The position numbers and the translations under genes are program-made. 64,000 bases of DNA from an uncultured Bacteroidota bacterium (GTDB taxonomy: Bacteria > Bacteroidota > Rhodothermia > Rhodothermales > Salinibacteraceae), in assembly GCA_913056185.1 (NCBI GenBank), contig CAJXLV010000008.1:38691-102690 (forward strand), in the 5' to 3' direction. Numbering within the stretch: position 1 is the stretch's first letter; the number at the start of each line of letters is the position of its first letter. The notes under the pieces were generated by a model, which was not told the DNA's origin, did not search any database, and saw only the letters and a list, made by a program, of their open reading frames with translations. Shown in pieces: positions 54,309 through 62,365 of this stretch.

Positions 54309-57300
54309 ATGGCCCTCGACCTCACGGGCATCCAGAACGAAAACGAATTCTACACCTCCTACTACCTCCGCGAAGTCCTCGGTACGGACCTGAAGGACGC
54401 GTTTGCCGACTGGGCCGAGCAGTCCCGGCCGGCGTCTGGCGACGACCGCCGCCCTCCGCACGAGGCGCTGGGCGGACAAAGTGGCGACTACTTTCAAACG
54501 AGCAACCAGCTGCTCGACGCCACGGGCGCGGCTCGCCGCCTCCAGCTGCAGCGCGAGTTGCTGACGCCCCTGCTGGAGACGCTGGGCTACGACGGGCAGC
54601 CGATGCTCAAGAAGCTGCGCGACGGCCGCTGGCTGCCGGTGCTGGCGCAGGTGACCCGCCCGGACGGCACGCCCAAGCTGTGCGTGGTGGAGGCCCCGCC
54701 CGCCGAAGGAGAAGAAGATGCGGATCCGCTGGAGCAGACCCTCCAGCCCGAGCAGTTTGAGGGGCTGCGCCCGGAGCACGCCGACCCGAACACGGCCCGC
54801 GCCCAGCAGGAGATCACCGAGAACCGACCGCTCCAGACGCCCCTCGCGGAGCTGATCACGAAGGGCCTCTACGCCCTCGACGAGCCGCCGCGCTACGTTC
54901 TGATCGTGAACGCCACCCAGGTCGCCCTCCTCGACCGCAACAAGTGGGCGCAGAAGCGGCTCCTGCGCTTCGAGCTCGACGAGATCCTGGGCCGCAAGGA
55001 CCCGGAGACGCTCAAGGCCACGGTGTCGCTTCTCCACCGCCAGAGCACCTGCCCCGACGAGGGCTTCAGCCTCCTCGACACCTTCGACGAGAACGCCCAC
55101 AAGCACGCCTTCGCCGTCTCGGAGGACCTGAAGTACGCCCTCCGCGAGTCCATCGAACTCCTGGGCAACGAGGCCATCCGGTACATCCAGGATGTGCTCC
55201 ACGAGGCCACCTACGACGAGTTGGATGAGGAGCAGCTCACCACCGAGTGCCTGCGCTACATGTACCGGCTGCTCTTCCTCTTCTACATCGAGGCGCGCCC
55301 GGAGCTGGGCTACGCCCCGATGGACAGCGACGAGTACCTGAAGGGCTACAGCCTGGAGCGCCTGCGCGACCTGGAACTGGTGACCCTGACCACCGAGGAG
55401 GCCAAGAACGGCTACTACATCCACCACTCCGTCGACAAACTCTTCTCGCTCATCTTTAACGGCTACCCCGAGGTCGAGGCGAACGGGCAGGCCCGCCGGA
55501 CGAACGGGCAGACCACCGCGGACTTTGGGGATGAGGACGAGCCGGACCCGACGCACAACACCTTCCGCATCGAGCCGCTGCGCTCGCACCTCTTCGACCC
55601 GGAGCGCACCCCGCTCCTGAGCAAGGTCAAGTTTCGCAACGAGGTGCTGCAGAAAGTCATCCGCCTCATGTCGCTCTCCGACCCCGACCGCCGGTCGCGC
55701 CGGGAGCGGGTGAGCTACGCGGCGCTCGGCATCAACCAGCTCGGGGCCGTCTACGAGGCGCTCCTGTCCTACTCCGGCTTCTTTGCGGAGGAGGACCTCT
55801 ACGAGGTGAAGGCGGCGGGTGAACGCCGCGACCCGCTGGACGTGGCCTACTTCGTGGGCGCGGACGAGCTGGCGGGCTACGCGGAGGACGAAATCGTCTT
55901 CGACGATGACGGGGCGCCGCTCAAACACGAAAAGGGCTCCTTCATCTACCGCCTGGCCGGGCGGGAGCGGGAGGCCTCGGCCTCCTACTACACCCCGGAG
56001 GTGCTCACCGACTGCCTCGTGAAGTACGCCCTGAAGGAGCTGATCGGGGAGGACTCCGGCGACATGCCCGCCGACGACATTCTGGACCTCACCGTGTGCG
56101 AGCCCGCGATGGGGAGCGGGGCCTTCCTCAACGAGGCGGTGGACCAGCTCGCGGAGGCCTATCTGCAACGGAAGCAGGAGGAGACCGGCGACTACATCTC
56201 CCACGAGGCGTACGGCCGCGAGAAGCAGAAGGTGAAGATGCACCTCGCCGACAACAACGTCTTCGGCGTGGACCTGAACCCGGTGGCTACGGAGCTGGCG
56301 GAGGTGTCCCTCTGGCTGAATACGATCTACGAGCAAAAACCCGAGGACCCGGAGCACGAGCAGGGCGGCCTGGCGTTCGTCCCGTGGTTTGGGATGCAGC
56401 TCACCACCGGCAACTCGCTCATCGGGGCGCGGCGGCAGGTCTACGAGCCGTCGCTCCTGGCAGAAAGCGGCGGGCGCGGCAAGCCGCCCTGGATGGAGAC
56501 GCCTCCTGAGCGCGTGGAGCCGGGCGAGGAACGACCGGAGGGACACGTCTACCACTTCCTGCTGCCGGACTACGAGATGGCCAACTACTCCACCAGCGGC
56601 GGGCCCGGCGACCTGGCCGAAGAGGAGATCAAGAGCCTGCGCTCGTGGCGACGCGACCAGAAGAGCGGCTACGACGCGGAGGACCTGGAGACGCTCCAGC
56701 GCCTCTCCGACGCCATCGACGGCCTCTGGGAGAAGCACACGCGCCAGCAGCGCCGCATCCGCGAGCAGACGACCGACCCCATCGACATCTGGGGCCAGCC
56801 GGAGCCCGACGCGATGCGCCCGCCCACCACCACGCGGCGGAAGGACGACAAGTGGCACACCGAGATGCACTCGGAGGGCGTGCGGATGTCGAGCCCGTAC
56901 CGCCGCCTGAAGCTGGTGATGGACTACTGGTGCGCCCTCTGGTTCTGGCCGATTGACGCGCACGACACGGTGCCCACCCGCCAGGAGTGGCTGATGGACC
57001 TGCAGATGATTCTGGAGGGGGACCTCTACGAAACGACGGGCGTCGGCGAGCAGCAGGTGCTCTTCGAGGCGATGGAACCGGACGCCCGACAGCTGGCGAT
57101 GGACCTGAAGGACGAGCACGGCTTCGTGAACGTGGACAAGCTGTGCGACCGCAACCCGCGCCTCGGCCTCGTGCGGGAGCTGGCGGACCGGTACAAGTTT
57201 CACCACTGGGAGCTGGAGTACGCCGACCTCTTTGAGCGGCGCGGGGGCTTTGACCTGACGATCGGGAACCCGCCGTGGGTGAAGGTGGAGTGGGACGAGC

Positions 57301-59201
57301 AAGGGCTACTCTCTGACGCAGAGCCGAAAATCTCTGTGCGCGGATGGTCAAAAAATAAGGTCTCGAAGAATGTGATGGCGCTTGTGGAGGAGAACCGCCT
57401 TCGGGATGAATATCTGGCAACCTATGAGGAGGCGGAGGGGACGCAGGCCTTCCTTAACGCGCAGCAGAACTACCCGCGCCTGAAGGGAATGCAGACAAAC
57501 TCCTACAAGTGTTTCCTCCCTCAAGGCTGGCGGATAGGACGCGATGACGGAAATACAGCCTATCTACATCCGGAGGGAGTATACGACGATCCGAATGGTG
57601 GAGAATTTCGGAAGGTGCTCTATCCGCGTCTAAGAGCCCACTATCATTTTCAGAATCAGTTTAAGTTATTTTCCGATATCGACAATCAGAATTACTACAG
57701 TGTTAACGTTTATCAAAATGAAGTAAAAGAAAATGTGAGGTTTACAAATATAGCGAACTTGTACACTCCTCAGACCATCGACGCCTGCTTCGCCCACGAC
57801 GGCAGTGGCCCGGTGCCCGGCATCAAGGACGAGAACCACGACTGGAATACCGATGGACACGCGCAGCGCATTGTCACGGTGGACGACGAGGCGCTAGAAC
57901 TCTTTGCCACACTCTACGACGAGGAAGGGACGCCACCCCGGGAGGCACGGCTGTCCGCCGTCCACTCGCAGCAAATTTTGGAGGTGCTACGGTGTTTCGC
58001 TCAACAGCCACGTGAGCTTGGAGATCTTGACGATGAATATTTCTCGACCCAGCACTGGAACGAAACCACTGCGCAGGAAGACGGCACCATCGAACGCGAT
58101 ACGCAGTTTATCGACGATGTAGAGGATTGGGTGCTGTCCGGGCCGCACTTCTTTGTCGCCACGCCCCTTTTCAAAAATCCCCGTGATCCCTGCACCTCGA
58201 ATAAGGCGTACGACGAAATCGATCTCACAAATATTCCGGCGGACTACCTCCCGCGCACGAACTACGTCCCTGCTTGCTCCCGCTCCGAATACCGCCGTCG
58301 TACGCCAAAAGTACCATGGACGAATGAGAAGGGTGAGGAGGAGCCGGTAACGGAGTTTTATCGTTTCACTAACCGGCGTATGTTCGGGGCCTCTTCTATG
58401 CGCTCCCTAATTCCCTGCATTTTGGCCAAAGGTCCAGCGATACTATTTACATCTGTATCGACAGTATTCAAGGAGAGAAGTAACCTGCTGAAATTCAGTG
58501 CTCTTTGCTCCTCTGTGCCGTACGACTTCTTTCTCAAGACGACTGGTAAGAGCGATCTCTTGCCCTCTACTCTCAACCAGTTTCCGTTTCCTGATTCGGC
58601 GGGATTGGAGAAAAAAATGTGTTCTCGCACCCTCCTCCTCAACAGCCTCACCACCCACTACGCAGACCTGTGGGAAGAGAGCTGGCAGGAGAGCTTTACG
58701 GACGACGCCTGGACAAAAGACGACCCGCGCCTGCCCGCCGACACTGACTTTTCGGAGTTGACCGGCACGTGGGACTGGGACACCCCGCTGCGCACCCGCT
58801 ACGCGCGGCGGCAGGCCCTAGTGGAGCTGGACGTCCTGGCCGCCCAGGCCCTCGGCCTCACCCTCGACGAGCTGCAGACGATCTACCGCGTGCAGTTTCC
58901 CGTCCTGCGCAAGTACGAGCAGAACACGTGGTACGACCAGAACGGCCGCATCATCTACACCAAGAACCGCGGCCTCCCCGGCGTCGGCTTCAAGAGCAAG
59001 AAGTGGAAGCAGGTCAAAGACAAGCCCTCGGGCACCGTCGAGCGCACGGTGGAGGACGACACCCAGCCGGGCGGCCCCGTCGAGCGCACGATCGTCTACG
59101 AGGCGCCGTTCACCGCGTGTGATCGGGAGGCCGACTACGAGCGGGCGTGGGGGGTGTTTGAAAATCGATCCGGCGATCAAACGAGGAGCAACAGCGCATG
59201 A
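54309..59201 (+). CDS. Eco57I-type N6-adenine DNA methyltransferase, DrmMI-like
   Basis: 1630 residues; start ATG at 54309 (MALDLTGIQNENEFYTSYYL). A long N-terminal helical region (about 1-550) without a clear nuclease motif is followed by the methyltransferase core: SASYYTPEVLTDCLVKYALK (motif X), LTVCEPAMGSGAFLNEAVD (motif I, SAM), VFGVDLNPVATELAEVSLWL (motif II) and FDLTIGNPPWVKVEWDEQG (motif IV, catalytic NPPW). Past residue 990 comes the presumed target-recognition part, which contains AT-rich DNA at about 57310-57770 and 58340-58620. Family knowledge: such enzymes mark host DNA in DISARM, BREX and type IIG systems. Its TGA overlaps the next ATG (59198-59201). Confidence 0.9.
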   Translation: MALDLTGIQNENEFYTSYYLREVLGTDLKDAFADWAEQSRPASGDDRRPPHEALGGQSGDYFQTSNQLLDATGAARRLQLQRELLTPLLETLGYDGQPMLKKLRDGRWLPVLAQVTRPDGTPKLCVVEAPPAEGEEDADPLEQTLQPEQFEGLRPEHADPNTARAQQEITENRPLQTPLAELITKGLYALDEPPRYVLIVNATQVALLDRNKWAQKRLLRFELDEILGRKDPETLKATVSLLHRQSTCPDEGFSLLDTFDENAHKHAFAVSEDLKYALRESIELLGNEAIRYIQDVLHEATYDELDEEQLTTECLRYMYRLLFLFYIEARPELGYAPMDSDEYLKGYSLERLRDLELVTLTTEEAKNGYYIHHSVDKLFSLIFNGYPEVEANGQARRTNGQTTADFGDEDEPDPTHNTFRIEPLRSHLFDPERTPLLSKVKFRNEVLQKVIRLMSLSDPDRRSRRERVSYAALGINQLGAVYEALLSYSGFFAEEDLYEVKAAGERRDPLDVAYFVGADELAGYAEDEIVFDDDGAPLKHEKGSFIYRLAGREREASASYYTPEVLTDCLVKYALKELIGEDSGDMPADDILDLTVCEPAMGSGAFLNEAVDQLAEAYLQRKQEETGDYISHEAYGREKQKVKMHLADNNVFGVDLNPVATELAEVSLWLNTIYEQKPEDPEHEQGGLAFVPWFGMQLTTGNSLIGARRQVYEPSLLAESGGRGKPPWMETPPERVEPGEERPEGHVYHFLLPDYEMANYSTSGGPGDLAEEEIKSLRSWRRDQKSGYDAEDLETLQRLSDAIDGLWEKHTRQQRRIREQTTDPIDIWGQPEPDAMRPPTTTRRKDDKWHTEMHSEGVRMSSPYRRLKLVMDYWCALWFWPIDAHDTVPTRQEWLMDLQMILEGDLYETTGVGEQQVLFEAMEPDARQLAMDLKDEHGFVNVDKLCDRNPRLGLVRELADRYKFHHWELEYADLFERRGGFDLTIGNPPWVKVEWDEQGLLSDAEPKISVRGWSKNKVSKNVMALVEENRLRDEYLATYEEAEGTQAFLNAQQNYPRLKGMQTNSYKCFLPQGWRIGRDDGNTAYLHPEGVYDDPNGGEFRKVLYPRLRAHYHFQNQFKLFSDIDNQNYYSVNVYQNEVKENVRFTNIANLYTPQTIDACFAHDGSGPVPGIKDENHDWNTDGHAQRIVTVDDEALELFATLYDEEGTPPREARLSAVHSQQILEVLRCFAQQPRELGDLDDEYFSTQHWNETTAQEDGTIERDTQFIDDVEDWVLSGPHFFVATPLFKNPRDPCTSNKAYDEIDLTNIPADYLPRTNYVPACSRSEYRRRTPKVPWTNEKGEEEPVTEFYRFTNRRMFGASSMRSLIPCILAKGPAILFTSVSTVFKERSNLLKFSALCSSVPYDFFLKTTGKSDLLPSTLNQFPFPDSAGLEKKMCSRTLLLNSLTTHYADLWEESWQESFTDDAWTKDDPRLPADTDFSELTGTWDWDTPLRTRYARRQALVELDVLAAQALGLTLDELQTIYRVQFPVLRKYEQNTWYDQNGRIIYTKNRGLPGVGFKSKKWKQVKDKPSGTVERTVEDDTQPGGPVERTIVYEAPFTACDREADYERAWGVFENRSGDQTRSNSA

Positions 59202-59674
59202 CTCCGTTTCGCATCTATGCGGATACGTCCGTGATTGGCGGCGTTCACGATCCCGAGTTTGCCGACGATTCGCGTCGGTTTGTCAAGGGTGTGCGTGCCG
59301 GACGTTTCATCCTATTGGTCAGTGAGATCGTTGTCGCCGAGCTTCGAGACGCGCCCAAGTCCGTGCGTCGCATTTTGCCGTCGCTTCCAGCGACGTCCGT
59401 CGAGCCGGTTGAGGTCAGCGAAGAGGTGCTGACCCTGCGCGACGCATATCTCGACGCAAGCATTGTCGGCGAGCAGTGGTCCGACGACGCCGCCCACGTG
59501 GCCGCCGCGACCATGGCCCGGGCCGACGCGATCGTTTCCTGGAACTTCACACATATCGTGCGGCTTGACAAGATGAAGGCATACAACCGCGTGAATGAGC
59601 GGGAGGGCTACGATTCTCTCACCATCATTTCTCCAACCGAACTCCCGGCCGACGATGACAACGACTCCTTTTGA
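59198..59674 (+). CDS. PIN-domain toxin coupled to the methyltransferase gene
   Basis: 158 residues. Its ATG overlaps the methyltransferase TGA (ATGA), so it is translated as part of that operon. PIN residues: first Asp in FRIYADTSVIGGVHDPEFAD, Glu in LLVSEIVVAELRDAPKSVRR, the third acidic site in QWSDDAAHVAAATMARADAI followed by VSWNFTHIVRLDK in place of the more usual TxD. It therefore belongs to the PIN group with a W-N-x-x-H/D ending. Likely an RNase toxin. The small gene that overlaps its 3' end is the likely antitoxin, an inverted toxin-first order. Confidence 0.88.
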   Translation: MTPFRIYADTSVIGGVHDPEFADDSRRFVKGVRAGRFILLVSEIVVAELRDAPKSVRRILPSLPATSVEPVEVSEEVLTLRDAYLDASIVGEQWSDDAAHVAAATMARADAIVSWNFTHIVRLDKMKAYNRVNEREGYDSLTIISPTELPADDDNDSF

Positions 59675-59849
59675 TTGCGTGCAGTCCAAGCGGGAGGCGC
59701 AGAAGCGCATCGCGGAACAGCTCGCGACCCTGAGCCGGGAGGAGCAGGTCGCGTTTTTTCGGCACGAAGCCGCGACCGGAGAGCTGGGCGAGTGGTGGCA
59801 GCGGCTTCGCGAGACCCGTTCCTCCAGCCCCGAGTTGGACGCCGAGTGA
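59655..59849 (+). CDS. small antitoxin-like protein downstream of the PIN toxin
   Basis: 64 residues, start ATG at 59655 (MTTTPFDCVQSKREAQKRIA), overlapping the toxin gene by 20 bases. The pattern FDCVQSKREAQKRIAEQLAT followed by LSREEQVAFFRHEA matches a group of short proteins commonly found right after PIN toxins, with a conserved FDCV-x-x-K start and an L-x-x-E-E-x-x-x-F-F core. No DNA-binding motif is evident, so it may act only by binding the toxin. Assignment rests on this pattern and on position. Confidence 0.75.
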   Translation: MTTTPFDCVQSKREAQKRIAEQLATLSREEQVAFFRHEAATGELGEWWQRLRETRSSSPELDAE

Positions 59850-60069
59850 GCCCGGATGGCTCGCCTTCGCGGAACGTCCACGGTTGGCCCGGCGGCAACC
59901 GCCCGAACCCGAAGTAGGGAGCCGGATTATGAGCAGGCGTGGGGGGGAGAACAGAAGCGGCGGCGCGATGGGCTAACCGCCTTCTTCTGTGAATCCCCGG
60001 CGCGGGAAATGCGAGTGGGTCCCGGAACGGCAACATCGCCTACGCTACGGCACGAACGACCAAGGCAGA

Positions 60070-61059
60070 ATGAACAGGCCCCTCGGCACCCTGACGAATG
60101 TCGATCCCCGCGACATCTGGCCGGACGAGGCCCAGGATTTCACCCCCTGGTTGGCGAGCGACGAGAACCTCGACCGCCTTGCTCACACAATCGGTCTCGA
60201 CCTTGAGCTCGAAGGCACGGAAGAAAACGTCGGCCCCTTCAGCGCCGACATTCTGTGCAGGGACACCGTCGACGATCAGATGGTGCTCATCGAGAACCAG
60301 CTCACCCTGACCGACCACGGCCACCTGGGGCAGCTCCTCACGTACGCCGCGGGCCTCGATGCCGTCACCATCATCTGGATTGCCCGTCAGGTCCGCAACC
60401 CGCACCGCGCCGCGCTCGACTGGCTCAACAGCGTGACCGAAGAGAACATCAGTTTCTTTGGAATCGAGATTGAGCTCTGGCAAATTGGCGACTCCCGGCC
60501 CGCCCCGAAGTTCAACCTCGTATCGAAGCCGAACGACTGGTCCAAAACCGTCTCCCGGGCGACGGGGCGCGACGGAGAGCTCACGCAAACGAAGAAGCTG
60601 CAGCTGGACTACTGGACCACCCTCTCGGAACGCCTGGGGGAGCGGGGCAGCCACGTGCAGCCACGCACGCCCCGGCCCCAGCACTGGACAAATTATGCGG
60701 TGGGGCGCTCCGGCTGTCAGTTGACGGCCCGGGTCAACACCCGGGATCAGCGCGTGGCCGTTCAGTTGGCCCTGAAGGACAAAAACGAAGCGGAGCCCCT
60801 GTTCCACCTTCTGAAGCAGGACCGAGACGCCATCAGCGAGGAGATTGGCGTGGCGCTCAACTGGCTTCCAAAGCCAGACAAGAAGGTCTGCGTCGTCCAA
60901 CACGAGTGGGACGCCGACCCAACAGATCGCGACGCATGGCCGCGTCAGCACAGCCGCATCGGGGAGCTGCTCGACGCATTCCATCAGGCCTTTGCGCCCC
61001 GCCTAAAGCGGTTGGACGCGAGCGAGTGGGAATCGCCCGACGTGGAAGAGGGCGTGTAG
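60070..61059 (+). CDS. DUF4268 protein with PD-(D/E)XK-like nuclease fold
   Basis: 329 residues; start ATG at 60070 (MNRPLGTLTNVDPRDIWPDE). The N-terminal half resembles a PD-(D/E)XK nuclease: GTEENVGPFSADILCRD supplies the Asp, and QMVLIENQLTLTDHGHLGQL the second strand, where the usual E-x-K reads E-N-Q; then LLTYAAGLDAVTIIWIAR. The C-terminal half (DYWTTLSERLGERGSHVQPR, TARVNTRDQRVAVQLALKD) is the DUF4268 domain. Family knowledge: such proteins are frequent in defence islands near restriction-modification genes, role unproven. Whether Gln in place of Lys allows catalysis is open. 220 bases separate it from the antitoxin before it. Confidence 0.85.
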   Translation: MNRPLGTLTNVDPRDIWPDEAQDFTPWLASDENLDRLAHTIGLDLELEGTEENVGPFSADILCRDTVDDQMVLIENQLTLTDHGHLGQLLTYAAGLDAVTIIWIARQVRNPHRAALDWLNSVTEENISFFGIEIELWQIGDSRPAPKFNLVSKPNDWSKTVSRATGRDGELTQTKKLQLDYWTTLSERLGERGSHVQPRTPRPQHWTNYAVGRSGCQLTARVNTRDQRVAVQLALKDKNEAEPLFHLLKQDRDAISEEIGVALNWLPKPDKKVCVVQHEWDADPTDRDAWPRQHSRIGELLDAFHQAFAPRLKRLDASEWESPDVEEGV

Positions 61060-61491
61060 GGGTAGGTCAGAAGAGACCGCTTTCGTGTTCAAATTGAATC
61101 AAGGGCTCTCAATTCCCCAGCCATCTGGATCGGATTATTCGGTTGGCCAGACGGCCCTGCTTCTACGAACGGGACGAAGCACGTCGACACTCTTCAAGTC
61201 CACACAGAGAAGAAGAGTCGCCTGCTGTCCGAGGACGACCCCGTCATTGGGGAACGGCAAGTCGACGCGGATACTTTCCTGCGCCCGGTCTCTCACCCGG
61301 AAATGTCCGGTACGATTCGGGGGCGTTTTGCTCCAGCGAGACCCGCGGCAACGGGGAAGCACCGCTTTGCAACCAAAGTGAACCGTTATGATCGAGGAAG
61401 GTAAAAGCCCCTACCTTGTTTTCGTAGACGATGTTAGCACACCGCTTGCGCGCAGCGTCCGCAGTTCTCTTCGTCGAAACGACCCCTTGTT
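61060..61491. other. intergenic region between DUF4268 gene and VapBC
   Basis: About 430 bases with no ORF of native composition. A weak hairpin (aaggta/taccttg followed by ttttcg, about 61399-61426) could be a terminator or lie in the vapB leader. Nothing else recognised. Confidence 0.4.
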
Positions 61492-61740
61492 ATGGCTGCA
61501 ATCACCCTCAAAGGCCTTCCCGACGACCTGAAGGAGCGCCTTCAGGCCCTTGCCGAGCGGGAACGACGGAGCCTGAACCAGCAGGCGATCCTCCTTCTCG
61601 AACGGGCCGTCGCCGAGGAGCCAATGGACTTCGGCCGGGCCTACCGAAAATTCCGGGAGCGCCACGGCCCGTCGCCGCTGGAAGAAGGGGATCTGGACGC
61701 CCTTCGGAGCGAGGCCCTCGGTCGGACGGTCGATCTGTAG
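61492..61740 (+). CDS. ribbon-helix-helix antitoxin (VapB/FitA-like)
   Basis: 82 residues: AAITLKGLPDDLKERLQALA then ERERRSLNQQAILLLERAVA form the Arc-type strand-helix-helix that binds the operator. The C-terminal half (EEPMDFGRAYRKFRERHGPS) should occupy the PIN active site. It is followed 52 bases later by an intact PIN toxin. Start ATG at 61492 is unambiguous because the preceding sequence has stops in frame. Such modules are usually autorepressed. Confidence 0.9.
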   Translation: MAAITLKGLPDDLKERLQALAERERRSLNQQAILLLERAVAEEPMDFGRAYRKFRERHGPSPLEEGDLDALRSEALGRTVDL

Positions 61741-61792
61741 TCCCGCGTCTGGATCCCGTCAGTGTCCCTTTTTGCCTCGCGAGCGGCCGCTC

Positions 61793-62236
61793 ATGATGCG
61801 ATACCTCCTGGACACAAACATTATCAGCGAACCAGCCCGCCCGGACCCCTCGGAGACGGTCGTGCGGCGGCTGGCCGATCACAGCGGAGTGACGGCGCTC
61901 CCGAGCGTCGCGTGGCACGAACTCGTTTACGGCGTGCGCCGAATGGAGGAGGGCCAACGCCGTGCCCACCTCCGTGACTATCTGATGGAGGTGGTGCGGC
62001 CCTCGCAGCCCATCGTGCCGTACGATGCCGACGCGGCCCAGTGGCACGGACGGGCCCGTGCTGTCCTTGAGGCCGAGGGACGTCCGCCGCCCTTCGCCGA
62101 CGGGCAGATCGCCGCAATTGCGGCCACGCGAGCGCTGATCCTGGTGACCCAGAATACCTCAGACTTCGTCCCGTTCGAGGACCTGGGCACAGAGATAGGC
62201 AAGCGCCTCCACGTAGAAAACTGGTTTGCCGCGTAG
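61793..62236 (+). CDS. VapC-family PIN-domain toxin
   Basis: 147 residues, start ATG 61793 or the adjacent ATG 61796 (MMRYLLDTNIISEPARPDPS). All acidic PIN residues are visible: Asp in YLLDTNIISE, Glu in VAWHELVYGVRRMEEGQRRA, Asp in PPFADGQIAAIAATRALILV and Asp in TQNTSDFVPFEDLG. Family knowledge: a Mg-dependent RNase that cuts tRNA or rRNA when free of antitoxin. Pairs with the antitoxin at 61492. Confidence 0.92.
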   Translation: MMRYLLDTNIISEPARPDPSETVVRRLADHSGVTALPSVAWHELVYGVRRMEEGQRRAHLRDYLMEVVRPSQPIVPYDADAAQWHGRARAVLEAEGRPPPFADGQIAAIAATRALILVTQNTSDFVPFEDLGTEIGKRLHVENWFAA

Positions 62237-62365
62237 CAGCGCCCCCCATTTCCCGATTCAGCACAAGAGTGTCCCGCTTTGAGTAGAAAATAGAAAACGG
62301 TCGCGGATCATGTTTCCTTCTTGGAGCCGGAGGACTTCCCATCTCCTCCAACGACCCGTCTCGCA

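Noticed and set aside
54300..57302. 1000-residue minus-strand open frame opposite the methyltransferase
   Set aside because: Shadow of a real gene with motifs X, I and IV; no motif on this strand.
50195..59201. Complete class 1 DISARM
   Set aside because: Only helicase and methyltransferase are present; drmA, drmB and drmC are not seen in the window.
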